Made by a program: the position numbers and the translations under genes. Positions 23,386-33,707 of a DNA stretch of 64,000 nt are shown in pieces. Under the pieces are notes generated by a model. That model was given only the letters and a program-made list of their open reading frames with translations, did no database searches and was not told the origin of the DNA. How positions within the stretch are numbered: the first letter of the stretch is position 1; each line of letters starts with the position of its first letter. The stretch covers positions 4,610,001 to 4,674,000 of the forward strand of contig BSQZ01000026.1 of the NCBI GenBank assembly GCA_033239005.1, written 5' to 3'. The stretch comes from Lamellibrachia satsuma (lineage: Eukaryota > Annelida > Polychaeta > Sabellida > Siboglinidae).

Positions 23386-23412
23386 TGGTATCCTTTACTA
23401 ATTTTAATTTAA

Positions 23413-23644
23413 AATTAGTAAAGGATCAGTGTAGATTGGATATCAGGAAGTACTCGTTCTCACAGACACAGAGGACAATAAATGAATGGAACAAACTGTC
23501 TACGGATTGTGTAACTGCTAGCAACGTGAATATATTTTAAAACGAGGCTGACATATCTCAGGAGAGCGGATTACGCGTAGATGAAAATGGCTTCCTTGTC
23601 CACTTGCCATCTTTGCCTTGGCCTTGGACGGCAAATCTTGTCAT
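23413..23644 (+). mobile_element. LINE family A, 3' fragment
   Basis: Reads LVKDQCRLDIRKYSFSQTQR then TINEWNKLSTDCVTASNVNI and a stop, then the family 3' segment with CTTCCTTGTCCACTTGCCAT ending in ATCTTGTCA. It is the least decayed C-terminus of the family in this window. Confidence 0.75.
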
Positions 23645-23944
23645 AAAAAAAAAATTATAATGATTCGAAGTCGGTATTATCGCCCACGAGTAACAGTTGA
23701 AAATACTTACGAGAAACGTTTGTTTGGAATTGGTTGAGATCTATCGGGTATAATCGTTTTCGTTCTGACATCGTTGCTCATACTCCGTGTTGTCATCCTG
23801 TTTGACGGGCTCGTAGATTTAATTAGAAAGTCACATCAGTTTCCGAACTCCCGCCTTGTTGCATCAAAGCGCCACTTGAATGAAGCGGACAAGTCGAGAA
23901 GCAAACTGACAATTGAACTGTGTTGCGGCGCCACATGTAAACCT

Positions 23945-24250
23945 TCGCATCAGTGTTCCGGGCACGGACCATAGTCAGAATCCATCCACCATTACAACGA
24001 TAAAGAGTTCCTAGAATAAAATGAATTGTGCAGTTTGTGTGTATTGGTGAGAGTAGAAATTATGTGAATGAGAGAGTGTAAGTGATGTTTTTGTGCACAG
24101 TAGCATCTAAACTTTGAAATGATGCCATTTGTCAGTTGGTATACCTGTTGCGTAAGGATGCAGTAGCCATCAGGCAGGATGTACTGGTATTTTGGAAACC
24201 GGTGAATTTCATTGCAGAAATGCATGGGTGTCATGCGTCGAAGTACGTAT
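23945..24250. repeat. Long inverted repeat IR2, left arm
   Basis: Pairs with 25690-25980 in inverted orientation. The minus-strand ORF here and the plus-strand ORF of the partner arm encode similar peptides (FPKYQYILPDGYCILTQ against FPKYEYILPNSHCVLTQ), which reflects the DNA similarity. Its inner end abuts the right arm of IR1. Confidence 0.75.
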
Positions 24251-24330
24251 AATCGTCCGCCCCACTCTTGAGCTTGGGGCGTAAGTCGACGCCGGGTTTT
24301 TTCTATACGCGGATTTGGGCTTTCCGCAGC

Positions 24331-24847
24331 CAAATGGCTACGGAACTAATAACACAAGTTTTAAAACCGATACGCACTAACCGTTTCACATGTGTATTCC
24401 GTGACATACAACCGACACTTGGGCGTCAAGAAACAGAAGAACTGTGCTCCAAATAATTATTTATGAGGACATTTATCGGTCACATAGAAAATATTTCATA
24501 AAACAGCCGTCATATACTGTGCACGTGGTGTTGCCTTTGGGTCACATGGTCAAACACGTTTTCGTGAAGAATGAGGCCAGAGTGAGCCAGCAGTACATAC
24601 ATAAATAAAACACACGTCATTAAGTTAGTAGTTTATGGGTGGGTGGGGGGGGTGATTAATAATGTAACTCTACGGCCAGCAGACGGCAATTCTTAGCGTG
24701 ACCTTATATGGATATACGAGAATCCCGTTTAGTAATCTCGCTCACACAACATCCGATTATATCAAACATTTGACATGCACATGCGTTCTGACAAAACAGG
24801 TAATAATTTCACACTTTTACATGGTTATTGTCAGGCAACTTTAGACT
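24331..24847. repeat. Long inverted repeat IR1, right arm
   Basis: Inverted copy of 20059-20580, with a G-rich GGGTGGGTGGGGGGGG insertion near 24637. It lies between the two arms of IR2. Confidence 0.8.
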
Positions 24848-24906
24848 TCGACGCAGAAACTGTTGTTGTGATGGCATCTGGCTTGAGGGAACGCTTACGA
24901 TATCTC

Positions 24907-25165
24907 TTACTCTGCCATCAGATTTATAGCTGCACTTGATGTGGGCTGTTCATCGAAAAACTCAGCCCCAAAGGTAAAGTGCGCAGAGCATATGACACTT
25001 TTAGAGTAGAGAGGATCAGCCCATTCAATGGCATTATCGTGTTTTTCGCTGCACAAACCCACGACAGATGAAGCGACGGAGCTTTTCCTCTGGACGAAAC
25101 CTAGTTTCATTCGAGGTGCGGTTACTACAGCCTCCGACTAGACACCTTTGGCCACTCATTTTTGG
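24907..25165 (-). pseudogene. THAP-type zinc finger, frameshifted
   Basis: In one minus-strand frame an ATG is followed by CLVGGCSNRTS (the C-x4-C start of a THAP finger) and RFRPEEKLRR. In another frame WADPLYSKSVICSAHFTFG gives the C-x2-H closing motif (CSAHF). Spacing suits the C2CH THAP domain, which opens P-element and Kolobok-type transposases and several host factors. At least one frameshift breaks it, and no catalytic region follows. It lies inside the IR2 pair, which suggests a collapsed THAP transposon. Confidence 0.55.
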
Positions 25166-25689
25166 GACTCGAACGTTCCGCTCCTACACGACAACAATGT
25201 CAACGGAGTCACATGAGCGGCCCAAACGAAGTGTGTCTTTACATCACTTAAATCCGCCTTGCTCAATGGCTGGCGACCGACCTAGAAATCGGCGAATTAA
25301 GCGCGTAATTTGAAGGTTAAAATTCGATATGTAACCACAGGTACTCATTTGCCGGCCGATACGGGGACTAACTCGCGCTGTATAAATGTTCTACTTAAAA
25401 GATCACTCGACACAGTCGCACGCCTCATATATTCTTTAACCCCAAATTCCCCACCGGTGGCGCCACTAACCATTTCATTAGCCTCGATTAGGCTGCGGGA
25501 TGTGCATGGCGCCACCGTTTGTCGCAGGACACAGACCACAGTCAATTTTCCCATAGACGACCATTATAACGTTCTTGCGCCTACATTAAAAATTTATCCT
25601 ACAATTTTTTTTTTAATTCACAGAAAATGACAAACTCACTAAGACACCAGGTGTGTAAAATTCGTGAAAATAACATACCTCCTTTTCGC

Positions 25690-25980
25690 ACAAATTGCTT
25701 CAACGCATGATGCCCGTGCATTTCTGCCATGAAATTCCCCGGTTTCCCAAATATGAGTACATCCTGCCTAACAGCCACTGTGTCCTTACGCAACTGGTAT
25801 ACCTACTGACAAATGGCATCATTTCAAAGCTTAGATGCTACTGTGCACAAAAACATCACTTCCACTCACTCATCCACACAATTTCTGCTCTCACAAATAA
25901 ACCGTATCTGCACAATTCATTTTTTCCTTGGGACTCTATGGATGGATTCTGACTGTGGTCCGTGCCCCGCAATCACCACA
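25690..25980. repeat. Long inverted repeat IR2, right arm
   Basis: Inverted partner of 23945-24250. The pair spans about 2.0 kb around the THAP remnant and the IR1 right arm. Confidence 0.75.
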
Positions 25981-26161
25981 CATTCACCAATAATCATCCG
26001 TATATAATTCCGTCCTGGAATATCAAGCAATGTTGTGGGCAATGTTGTTATTAGATAATCGAAAGTTCGTAGAACGGCTCTGAATTCAGAAAACGCAAAC
26101 AAACTGTCAATTAATTTCACAATTTTTGCCACCCGTAAAACTCTGCGTTTGTGTATATTCA

Positions 26162-26348
26162 CCCATTACAGACGGCTTTGACGAACGTCATCACGGCGGT
26201 CGATGTTCCTCCCATCTTGGGCAGACCTACAGAATTCATTGTTGTAAACATCCTTGTCAAAATAATTACCAACGCTATAGAATTCTCTCCACGATTAACC
26301 TTTGTCCACTACGTAACACTGTTAACAAATTATTGTTCCACACATTAG
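26162..26348 (+). pseudogene. Possible Cys-loop ligand-gated channel exon fragment
   Basis: After an acceptor (CCCATTACAG) the frame reads ALTNVITAVDVPPILGRPTE, then FIVVNILVKIITNAIEFSPR, ending in TAG. The pattern P..GRPTE.hV.hhVh.I.....F is reminiscent of the first beta strand of Cys-loop receptor ligand domains. Without the following exons the match is weak. Part of it is duplicated at 30302. Confidence 0.25.
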
Positions 26349-26662
26349 GCATGATAACTATCATAACAATGTTGGTTTTAAATTGTGGAATTCATATTTT
26401 CTCATGAGGGTGTGACCCAATAGAATAATTTAAATTTGTATGAACGGTCGTAATTTAAGACCACTTGTATTATTTAGGTTACTTGTATTATAAAACATTA
26501 TTAATTATGGGACAACGGAAAGACACGGTTTATGTACTCAACTCCGTATTTCCCTTCTCAAAGGTTTTTTCGCTTCTGGGATAGTTGGTTTGCAGCTATG
26601 AAATAAACAAATATCAATAACAGTATTGTCACATCTTTAGCATTAATATACATGGTTTTCTG
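26199..26662. repeat. Duplicated block D1, copy 1
   Basis: Highly similar to 30302-30764 in direct orientation, offset about 4103 bp. It includes TTGGGCAGACCTACAGAATT and TGGGACAACGGAAAGACACG. The 80 bp that follow (26662-26742) match a third locus, 32550-32632. Confidence 0.8.
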
Positions 26663-26814
26663 AAAACGTCGTGCTACTTCACTGAATAAAAGTGTTATCT
26701 CCCCTCTGCAGGCAAATTCCAGATGTATGTTGTCATGAGTAGTATACAATGAGTTTTCATACCCCCAAGGCAAAAGAGCACACCATGGTCATTAATCATC
26801 CGCCATTAGCTTCC

Positions 26815-26975
26815 GGTAAGCGCTCAGCCAATCAGAGAGCGTCCTGAAGGTCACGTGAGCGCTCAGCCAATCAGAGAGCGGCACGTGATTAGCGCAGAGC
26901 CCTCTGGGTAATATCAGCGCCTCCTAGCGACCGTAGCGTGATCTAATATCGATGATTAGCGCCTCCTAACGACTA
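26815..26975. promoter_or_regulatory. Twin CCAAT and E-box segment
   Basis: GCGCTCAGCCAATCAGAGAG occurs twice, 39 bp apart. One copy is followed by GGTCACGTGAG and the other by GGCACGTGAT, so two NF-Y-type CCAAT boxes alternate with two CACGTG E-boxes (the first being TCACGTGA, the MITF/TFE form). AGCGCCTCCTARCGAC then occurs twice, 42 bp apart. It looks like a duplicated promoter module, but the gene served is unclear. Confidence 0.4.
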
Positions 26976-26997
26976 GAGGACGATCGAAACATTATTT

Positions 26998-27127
26998 TAA
27001 CCTTATATTTGGTTATTTTACCCCACACTACCCTATATTTGGTTATTTTACCCCACGTTACCCTATATTTGGTTATTCTACCCCACACTACCATATATTT
27101 GGTTAATCTACCCCACGCTACCCTATT
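26998..27127. repeat. 30-bp tandem repeat, four copies
   Basis: Units of CCCTATATTTGGTTATTTTA plus CCCCACACTA with minor variation. Confidence 0.85.
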
Positions 27128-27829
27128 GAGTTAGTATATTTAGCCCTACGGTAATCAGTGCGACGCGATGTGGTAATCTGTTGTTGTTGTAACTTGATAT
27201 TCAGTGGACTGCGGACGACAGCCCGAAGTGGATTATTATGAACAGCTGTCGCAGGCCGACTTCGTGATGACACGGACTGCATCGTTAATACTGGTGGAGG
27301 AAAGTTTGCGGGAAATAGGCGTGTAGAAACTACGAAGGTTGGTGGATTGTTGCTCAATATTAGAAATACAATATATGGAGACTTCGTGATGACACGGACT
27401 GCATCGATATTGTTAATACGAACGTGTGAGATTTTAAATAGCGTTGTGTAATTGTTGCTCAATATTTAATGGCTATTATAAATAATATGTATACGGACTG
27501 AATCGATTGCGCGAGGTTGTAACTCGATACCTAACCGAAACAGTGGAATCTATATATAGCGTTAGCGGTAGCAGTTAAATCACAGCGTAGACCGATGTTG
27601 TTGACGATGTAACTCGATACCTAACCGAAACAGTGAACTCGGTTTTTAAGTAAACAGCTGCGGTCTGTTGTAGAATGATAATTCGAGTCGTGGCCGTTCT
27701 CAATGGAACAGCGGGCGTACTGCGGTTGGAGTTTATTCGTATTGCGGTTGGACTTTGTGTGATGTATTAAGAACGATCGTGTATAATAAAAAATTATATT
27801 TTTTGTCAAATGGAATGCGTTATTTACCG
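27128..27829. other. No gene recognised; short dispersed repeats
   Basis: GACTTCGTGATGACACGGAC occurs twice (near 27258 and 27380) and AACTCGATACCTAACCGAAA twice (near 27522 and 27611). The block looks built from duplicated pieces; no coding frame is convincing. Confidence 0.35.
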
Positions 27830-28290
27830 AGAACGATAGTGTACACAACAGACATGTATTAACGATGCAAAACAAAATTTAATATTGAAAAGATACATAA
27901 CGAAGCAGCAAATTTAACGAAGCGGCATGTTATAATACATATACATAATGAAGCGGTAATTAATACGTGTTGCAGACAGATAATTATCATCAGTAATAAT
28001 ACAATATGTTATAATACAGATAGATATTAACGAGGCAAAACAACATAATGAAACAGCAATTAATACGTGTTGCAGGCAGATAATTATCATCAGTAATATG
28101 TTATAATACAGATAGATATTAACGATGCAAAACAAAATTTAATGTAGAAAAGATACATAACGAAGCAGCAAATTTAACGAAGCGGCATGTTATAATACAG
28201 ATACATAATGAAGCAGCAATTAATACGTGTTGCATGGATTGAGGCAGATCATCAGTAATACAGATATGATTTAGTTATACATCAGTAATA
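27830..28290. repeat. AT-rich tandem repeat, period about 259 bp with sub-units
   Basis: AACGATGCAAAACAAAATTT recurs at about 27861 and 28120, with the following CATAACGAAGCAGCAAATTT. A shorter partial unit with TTAATACGTGTTGCAGGCAG lies between them. Confidence 0.75.
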
Positions 28291-28311
28291 ATACAGAAAA
28301 GGGAAAAAGTT

Positions 28312-28749
28312 TCATTTTTTGAGGATGGCGGCGTGGATCGACGCGTCGTACGGAAAAAAGCGTAATCTACGATTTCTGTGTCTGACACGTATTGGCAAGG
28401 TCGTTGGTCGAGCGGCGGAGGCGGGCGGCGGCGGTGATGGCGGAGGTGACGACAAGTCGAGCGGACGGACGAAAAGCGGCGGGTCGAATGGGCGAGCGGA
28501 TGGCAGTGACGGAGGCGGTAAGTCCAGTAACTCGTCTTCCCAGTTTTCTGGTTCAGGAGACGGTGGGGGGGGGGGGGTTAATTCGTACGGAGGGGTGATT
28601 TTTTCGAGTAGTTGTTTCATTACGAATGGCCAAATCATGAATTTCGATGGACGTGAAGGTGGTGGTGGTACAGGCGCCGATTTCCCGTCTAGTATGTTAA
28701 ATAATTCAATCATATGTTTACGAAGCATCCGATCCACAAGTTCTGTCAT
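28312..28749 (-). CDS. Pro-rich 145-aa ORF, unknown function
   Basis: Begins MTELVDRMLRKHMIELFNIL, suggesting an amphipathic N-terminal helix. It continues through Pro-rich tracts (TPPPPPSPEPE; SSPPPSPPPPAS) and closes with a basic RVRHRNRRLRFFPYDASIHA. The GC content is much higher than the flanks. The antisense Gly-rich ORF of similar length is probably the shadow, since this frame has structured ends, but that choice is a judgement. It diverges from the NADAR-type ORF at 29314. Family not recognised. Confidence 0.35.
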   Translation of the reverse strand: MTELVDRMLRKHMIELFNILDGKSAPVPPPPSRPSKFMIWPFVMKQLLEKITPPYELTPPPPPSPEPENWEDELLDLPPPSLPSARPFDPPLFVRPLDLSSPPPSPPPPASAARPTTLPIRVRHRNRRLRFFPYDASIHAAILKK

Positions 28750-28779
28750 TACGTTCTCCCATCATTTGTGGGAGTGAAG

Positions 28780-29313
28780 ACTGCAAAGAAGAAAAAAGTG
28801 AGTTAGGAAACAACAGTATTAGCTAGTCATCAGCAAGTTAGGAAACAACATTGCTAACTAGTCATCAGCACTGTAAGGAAGAAAATAGTGAGTTTATCAT
28901 ACATCACTCGGTAAGCAAGGAAACACAAACTTACTGTCGATGGTATTCGTGCCAGTATACTCCCGTGAGTACTCTGCAGACCAAGGAGACATCTCCAACA
29001 TATTGTAAGATGTAACGTATCGTTAGTCTGCTGATAGCTGTAACTATCGCTACCACGGTGCACAATAGGTGCCTGAACATGACGGAGCAACACGACGACG
29101 AAAACATTGTTGATTGAGAGCACGATGCGAGAAGTCTTTATATAGAGATATTGTTGACAACCTCGAGAACAATGGAACTCGTCATATCGGAGAGCTGTCA
29201 GATAACAAACGCAGCAGTCATTCGACAAGCAGTCAAAAAACCGAGGTGAACAGTACTCGTAGTACAACGCATATAACGCAGTAAATGTACATTTTCAACA
29301 TCATAACACAAGC
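28780..29313. other. Intergenic segment between the two divergent ORFs
   Basis: A 26-bp unit, TTAGGAAACAACA..CTAGTCATCAGCA, is duplicated near 28803 and 28839. No gene seen. Confidence 0.35.
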
Positions 29314-29508
29314 ATGAATCGCCCGATTCACTTTAGAGGCGCTAATAGCTATCTGTCTAATTTTTATGCGTGCAGAATACGAGTGTGGAATAAAGATTTT
29401 CACTCCGTTGAAAGCGCTTATCAGTGGAAGAAATGTGTGCATAATAAAGACTGGACGACAGCGAAAAAAAATGATAACCACACGAAGCTGTTGGTCTACT
29501 CACTCTGA
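29314..29508 (+). pseudogene. Truncated NADAR (YbiA-like) domain
   Basis: The 64-residue ORF opens with IHFRGANSYLSNFYACRIRV and continues DFHSVESAYQWKK. This fits the start of NADAR/YbiA N-glycosidase-type domains (FRG...LSNFYP...F.S.E.AYQ..K), including the conserved Glu before AYQ. The family is normally about 150 residues; here it stops after roughly one third, so it is a fragment or one exon. NADAR domains act on ADP-ribose or riboflavin-pathway intermediates in the proteins studied; any activity here is lost. Confidence 0.6.
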
Positions 29509-29509
29509 A

Positions 29510-30301
29510 CTGAATATGCAGCTGCCATGGCATTTTTAATATACAACTATGTGGCAACACAATTTCTGTGTACAAAATATGCAGTACACAACAACATAAC
29601 GCTGAATGCCAATACCATACGATACCCATTAGCATGTTTTACAAATTTGATCCAGTCAATCAAAAATACAAGGAAAACTAAAAAATTAACAAGCACAATT
29701 GCATGGTGAATCTATAGATTTCACCCAGTATAGTAATTATACACTAATTATATCCTTAGTAAATTAATTATCTGATGCATGCAACATACAACGTTTAATT
29801 GAACTTAACTTTGCACAATCATGTGCATAATAACAGTTATCAACTTATAATGACCACGAACTATACAACAGGAAATAACAGTCATTCCCATATTCTTAAA
29901 TGTAGGCTAATTGCAGTGACATTAGCCCCCACTATTCATGCATAAAAAATCAATCAACCAATTCACTTTTTTGTCCTAAAAGGATAGTTATTTTACAGCT
30001 CAAAAAAATCTAATATATATCATGTAAAAAACATTTTAAGATGTGAAAATAGTCGTATGTATTTTTTTTATTAATACAATTTAAAGCATTCATGTATACA
30101 TATGGTAATTATATAATAAATTAGTATCAAAAGCAAGCTTTACATTCAACTAGCAACATATAACAGTCAAATAATTCAGACCAAACGTTTTGTTTATGTA
30201 GCCTACTTGATATATCGCCTACTGAAATATTAATTTTGGTTTATTTGTTTCCTCTCTTACATTTCAACACAGCACAGGTTATAGGTAAAAAACTACCAAA
30301 T
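29510..30301. other. No supported feature
   Basis: AT-rich. Nothing recognised before the duplicated block. Confidence 0.3.
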
Positions 30302-30764
30302 GTCGATGTTCCTCCCATCTTGGGCAGACCTACAGAATTCATTGTTGTAAACATCTTTGTCAAAATAATTACCAACGCTATAGATTTCTATCCACGATTA
30401 ACCTTTGTCCACTACGTAACACTGTTAAAAAATTATTGTTCCATACATTAGGCATGATACCTATCATAATAATGTTGGCTTTAAAATGTGGAAGTCACAT
30501 TTTCTCATGAGGGTGTGACCCAATAGAATAATTTAAATTTGTATGAACGGTCGTAATTTAAGACCACTTGTATTATTTAGGTTGCTTGTATCATAAGACA
30601 TTATTAATTATGGGACAACGGAAAGACACGGTTTACATACTCAACTCCATATTTCCCTTCTCAAAGTTTTTTCGCTACTGGGATAGTTGGTTTGTAGCTA
30701 TGAAATAAACAAATGTCAATAACAGTATTGTCACATCTTTAGCATTAATAGACATGGTTTTCTG
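30302..30764. repeat. Duplicated block D1, copy 2
   Basis: Direct repeat of 26199-26662. It starts at the same word (TGTCGATGTTCCTCCC) but lacks the upstream acceptor, and ends at ATGGTTTTCTG, where copy 1 continues into the segment shared with 32550. Confidence 0.8.
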
Positions 30765-31070
30765 GGATGACTTCTGCAAAATGTGTGTGTGCGTGTGCGT
30801 GCGCGTGTGTGTGATTCCAAGATTCCACCACACCGATCACCACACCGCTTATCAGAAATCATACTTTTGCACGTTATTTATTTTAGTTTGCAGGCCTATG
30901 GTACGTTATAATAGTATCTTCATTTATTGTTATTTTTCCACTTTCTCTATCTTTCTCTCTCTTCTAAGAAGAACTTGATAACATGGTCCATATTTGGTAT
31001 ATCCACATTATTAGACCGTCAAGAAAGCAAGTGTCTCCAAGTGGAAAGCCAATAGTTATGTTTCACCTAC

Positions 31071-31214
31071 CGCATATTTACGGTGTTCATAACGAACTCT
31101 GAGAAGTCAACCAGCAACGCATCGCCGCCTGCCAAGAGGAATGTGTATGCAAAACTTCCATCCCTGTGACGAAACTGTGTTTCAATTGTGCTGTTTGATA
31201 ATGCAGGAACATTT
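31071..31214 (-). CDS. Candidate host exon, 144 bp, unknown gene
   Basis: Acceptor GAACATTCCAG and donor CG/GTAGGT bound an open minus-strand exon, entered with two carried bases and left with two, so its length is a multiple of three. The peptide (FRHRDGSFAYTFLLAGGDAL then LVDFSEFVMNTVNM) has normal protein composition. The family is not recognised, and no neighbouring exon could be phased to it. Confidence 0.4.
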
Positions 31215-31379
31215 CTGGAATGTTCCTTCTTCTCTCGTAGAAGGAATGGGATTATATCAAGGTCTAAGGAATTAAATACGGGCGAATGTGTAGATATTAA
31301 AATGTAAGCGTACGGGCCGCTAGCTACATGTACACGTCCACGTACACTTACATGTTTCACGTGCTGAACCTCTGTTAGT

Positions 31380-32339
31380 ATGTTGTTTAGAGGCGACGTA
31401 CGTCAGTTCAGAATAGTCGTTGGTTTGGACATAATTGTTGACGTTTGCGTCTAAACAACGTTCATGTCTATGTACATTTGTGATTGTTTGGGATATTACT
31501 CAGAACTTCAGAATTATATTATGTGCATTATGTTTATGAAATTGTATTAGTCATGTATTATAATTGCATCGTTGTTTTAAAGATGTCCTTAGACATCAGA
31601 CAAATAAGGGATTGTAGTATAAGTTCGCAAAGTCCTAAGCACTATACGTGTTTTTGACTTTGCAAACTTATGCGACCACCCATAACATGGGTAAATTAAG
31701 ATACGGCGATAGCGGTTTGTTATGTTTATGCATGTGACCGGTTTTCATTCACGGCCATAGACCTGGAAATTAAGTTAGGCCTGCCATTTTGATTTGTTCA
31801 TCATCCTGTTGCGTAGTCACATTATATTATTCTTTGTGGGGTTGACGTTAATTACCGTGTATACTAATTACCGCTTGTCATACGGGTTAACTGGCGGACT
31901 CCATGTCCTTCACCCTTATTATTGTGTCCGTCATGTTAGTCTTAAATAGTATATAACGATTGAAAAAAGCGTATGTGTGTATATCCTTGAATCCGGTTGA
32001 TTTCCTCTCTCCTTGGTCTTCTCTATTTCTTTCCAGGCTTCCTTCTTTTCGCATACTGCCTCTGTACCTTCACAGAGGCAGCCCCTATAGTGAAGTATGC
32101 TAACAATGTATGCTAACAATGCCCCTATAATGAAGAGAGCGTGTGGACAACGACTACGTAATTCGGTTGGGTGGGCAACTAGTTCCTGTAACATTACTGC
32201 ACGTGCAGTTTTATATGGTTTTCAGTCTCTGCTAAGTACAAATCTATTTCGCCAAACACAAATGTTCCAAACCACCCATAGCTCAAAACTGTAGTTGATG
32301 AAACTAAAAGGGAGTACAACATTATACATTATTCTTCCC
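31380..32339. other. No supported gene
   Basis: Short repeats only (ACAATGTATGCTAACAATG near 32102). Nothing recognised. Confidence 0.3.
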
Positions 32340-32432
32340 CTATTGTTCACTTTATACGATTAGATAGGACTTCGCTCTGCTTTGTATTTGTTCTTATTGT
32401 ATAGAGTTACAATAAATTTGAATTGAATTTTT
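32340..32432 (+). mobile_element. LINE 3' end remnant
   Basis: The end ACTTCGCTCTGCTTTG ... TTGTATAGAGTTACAATAAA followed by TTTGAATTGAATT resembles a CR1-like LINE 3' terminus, with polyadenylation-type AATAAA and an ATTGA-type tail. Very short, 5'-truncated. Confidence 0.45.
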
Positions 32433-32549
32433 TAGTACAGTCGACTAAACTGATTCATTCAGACAGAGGTACTTTTATGTGGATTAAATATATCCATTTA
32501 GCAGGTCCATAAACAACTGTTTTATTCAAATTTGTGCTTAGTGTAAGGT

Positions 32550-32632
32550 GAAAACGTCGTGCTACTTCACTGAATAAAAGTGTTCTCTCCCCTTTGCAGG
32601 CAAATTCCAAATGTATGTTGTCATGAACAACC
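32550..32632. repeat. Third block of the D1 mosaic
   Basis: Matches 26662-26742 (GAAAACGTCGTGCTACTTCA, then TCTGCAGG/TTTGCAGGCAAATTCC). The minus-strand frame HDNIHLEFACRGE is conserved between the copies. Confidence 0.7.
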
Positions 32633-32655
32633 TGTTCTTCATTGGCAATCAACTC

Positions 32656-32971
32656 GCAGCACTCAGTAGGACAGGCAAGGTCAGGGTGTGGCACGCCATG
32701 ACACTGAACTGGCAGTTAAATATCTCATGATTGCTGCACTCAGTATGACATGCAAGGTCGGGGTGTGGCATACAATGAAAGAACTTGCAGGTAAATCTCT
32801 CACCGTGGAAGATTTTTCGCTCACATTGGCTCCATTCAATATGACAGGCAATGTCGGGGTATGGCATGGCATGGCACAGAACTGGCAGGTAAATCATACG
32901 GTGGCTGCACTCAACAGGGCAGGCAAGGTCGGGGTGTGCCATGCCATGACACGACACAGAACTGGCAGTTA
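32656..32971. repeat. Minisatellite, four units of about 75-95 bp
   Basis: Units share GACAGGCAAGGTCGGGGTGT, then GGCATGCCATGACACAGAAC and TGGCAGGTAAAT. Lone monomer-like sequences occur near 56000 and 63312 (GCACGCCATGACACAGAACT). Confidence 0.75.
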
Positions 32972-32975
32972 ATGC

Positions 32976-33667
32976 TCCTCGTGATGGCCAATCAGTGGTC
33001 TCTAGGGGGTCGCGGCGGAGATAGTTTTGTATAAGTATATGGACAAATGAAATGTTATGCAAATGAGCAAAATTGCACCAGCAATTCGCTATTTCTATGA
33101 GGATGTTGTTTCATCATATTTTACTTGTCACCTTTTGAATGAAACTGTGATGTGTATTTCATAAATATCTTGCAAACACAGCAGTTTTTGAGATTTGTGT
33201 ATTAAGGTAAAAAGTATTAAAGTATAGCTAATGTGTCCTTGATATGCCCATATTCGTTGTAATAATTAAAAATAACTGAAGCTTTATATTTACTTGTCAT
33301 CACGATTAACATGCTTTGCGTTATAACCGTGACAAAACAGATAAATAAAACACAGTGTGCATGTTTTTTTATGCTAGAAAATAAGAAAATATTAGTAGGG
33401 GCATTGAAAAACGTGTTGTTGCTATTTTTTTAATGATGATAACCAGGTCACTTTTATATAACGTGTATGCACTCTTATATCCACAGTTGTGTAATTTAAG
33501 ATAAAATATACAAGAGAAAGCTTGATTCTCTTTTCAATTAATCCAAATTGAAGCATTGATTATGATTACAGCTAAAGTCATATTAGTCTGGATGGATACG
33601 GTTAGGACACAGCTAATTTCCATGGCATGATCAGCACACAGCCTGGCTTGATGCCCTTGGCATCATT
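32976..33667. other. No supported feature
   Basis: AT-rich flank of the LINE; nothing recognised. Confidence 0.3.
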
Positions 33668-33675
33668 CAAAATTT

Positions 33676-33707
33676 CAAGATGGCGGCAAAAATTTCAAGA
33701 TGGCGGC
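33676..33707 (+). promoter_or_regulatory. Tandem YY1-type sites at the LINE 5' end
   Basis: CAAGATGGCGGC occurs at 33676-33687 and 33696-33707 as part of a 20-bp direct repeat (AAAATTTCAAGATGGCGGCA). This is the consensus of strong YY1 sites. The ATG of ORF1 (33700) lies inside the second copy, so the site doubles as the start codon context. The human L1 5' UTR also begins with a YY1 site that sets its start site; the parallel is inference. Confidence 0.55.

Noticed and set aside
24268..24456. Plus-strand ORF in the IR1 arm
   Set aside because: Lies over repeat sequence whose other copy does not keep the frame.
28319..28777. Gly-rich plus-strand ORF
   Set aside because: Probably the antisense shadow of the Pro-rich minus-strand ORF; it lacks structured ends. 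Not fully excluded.
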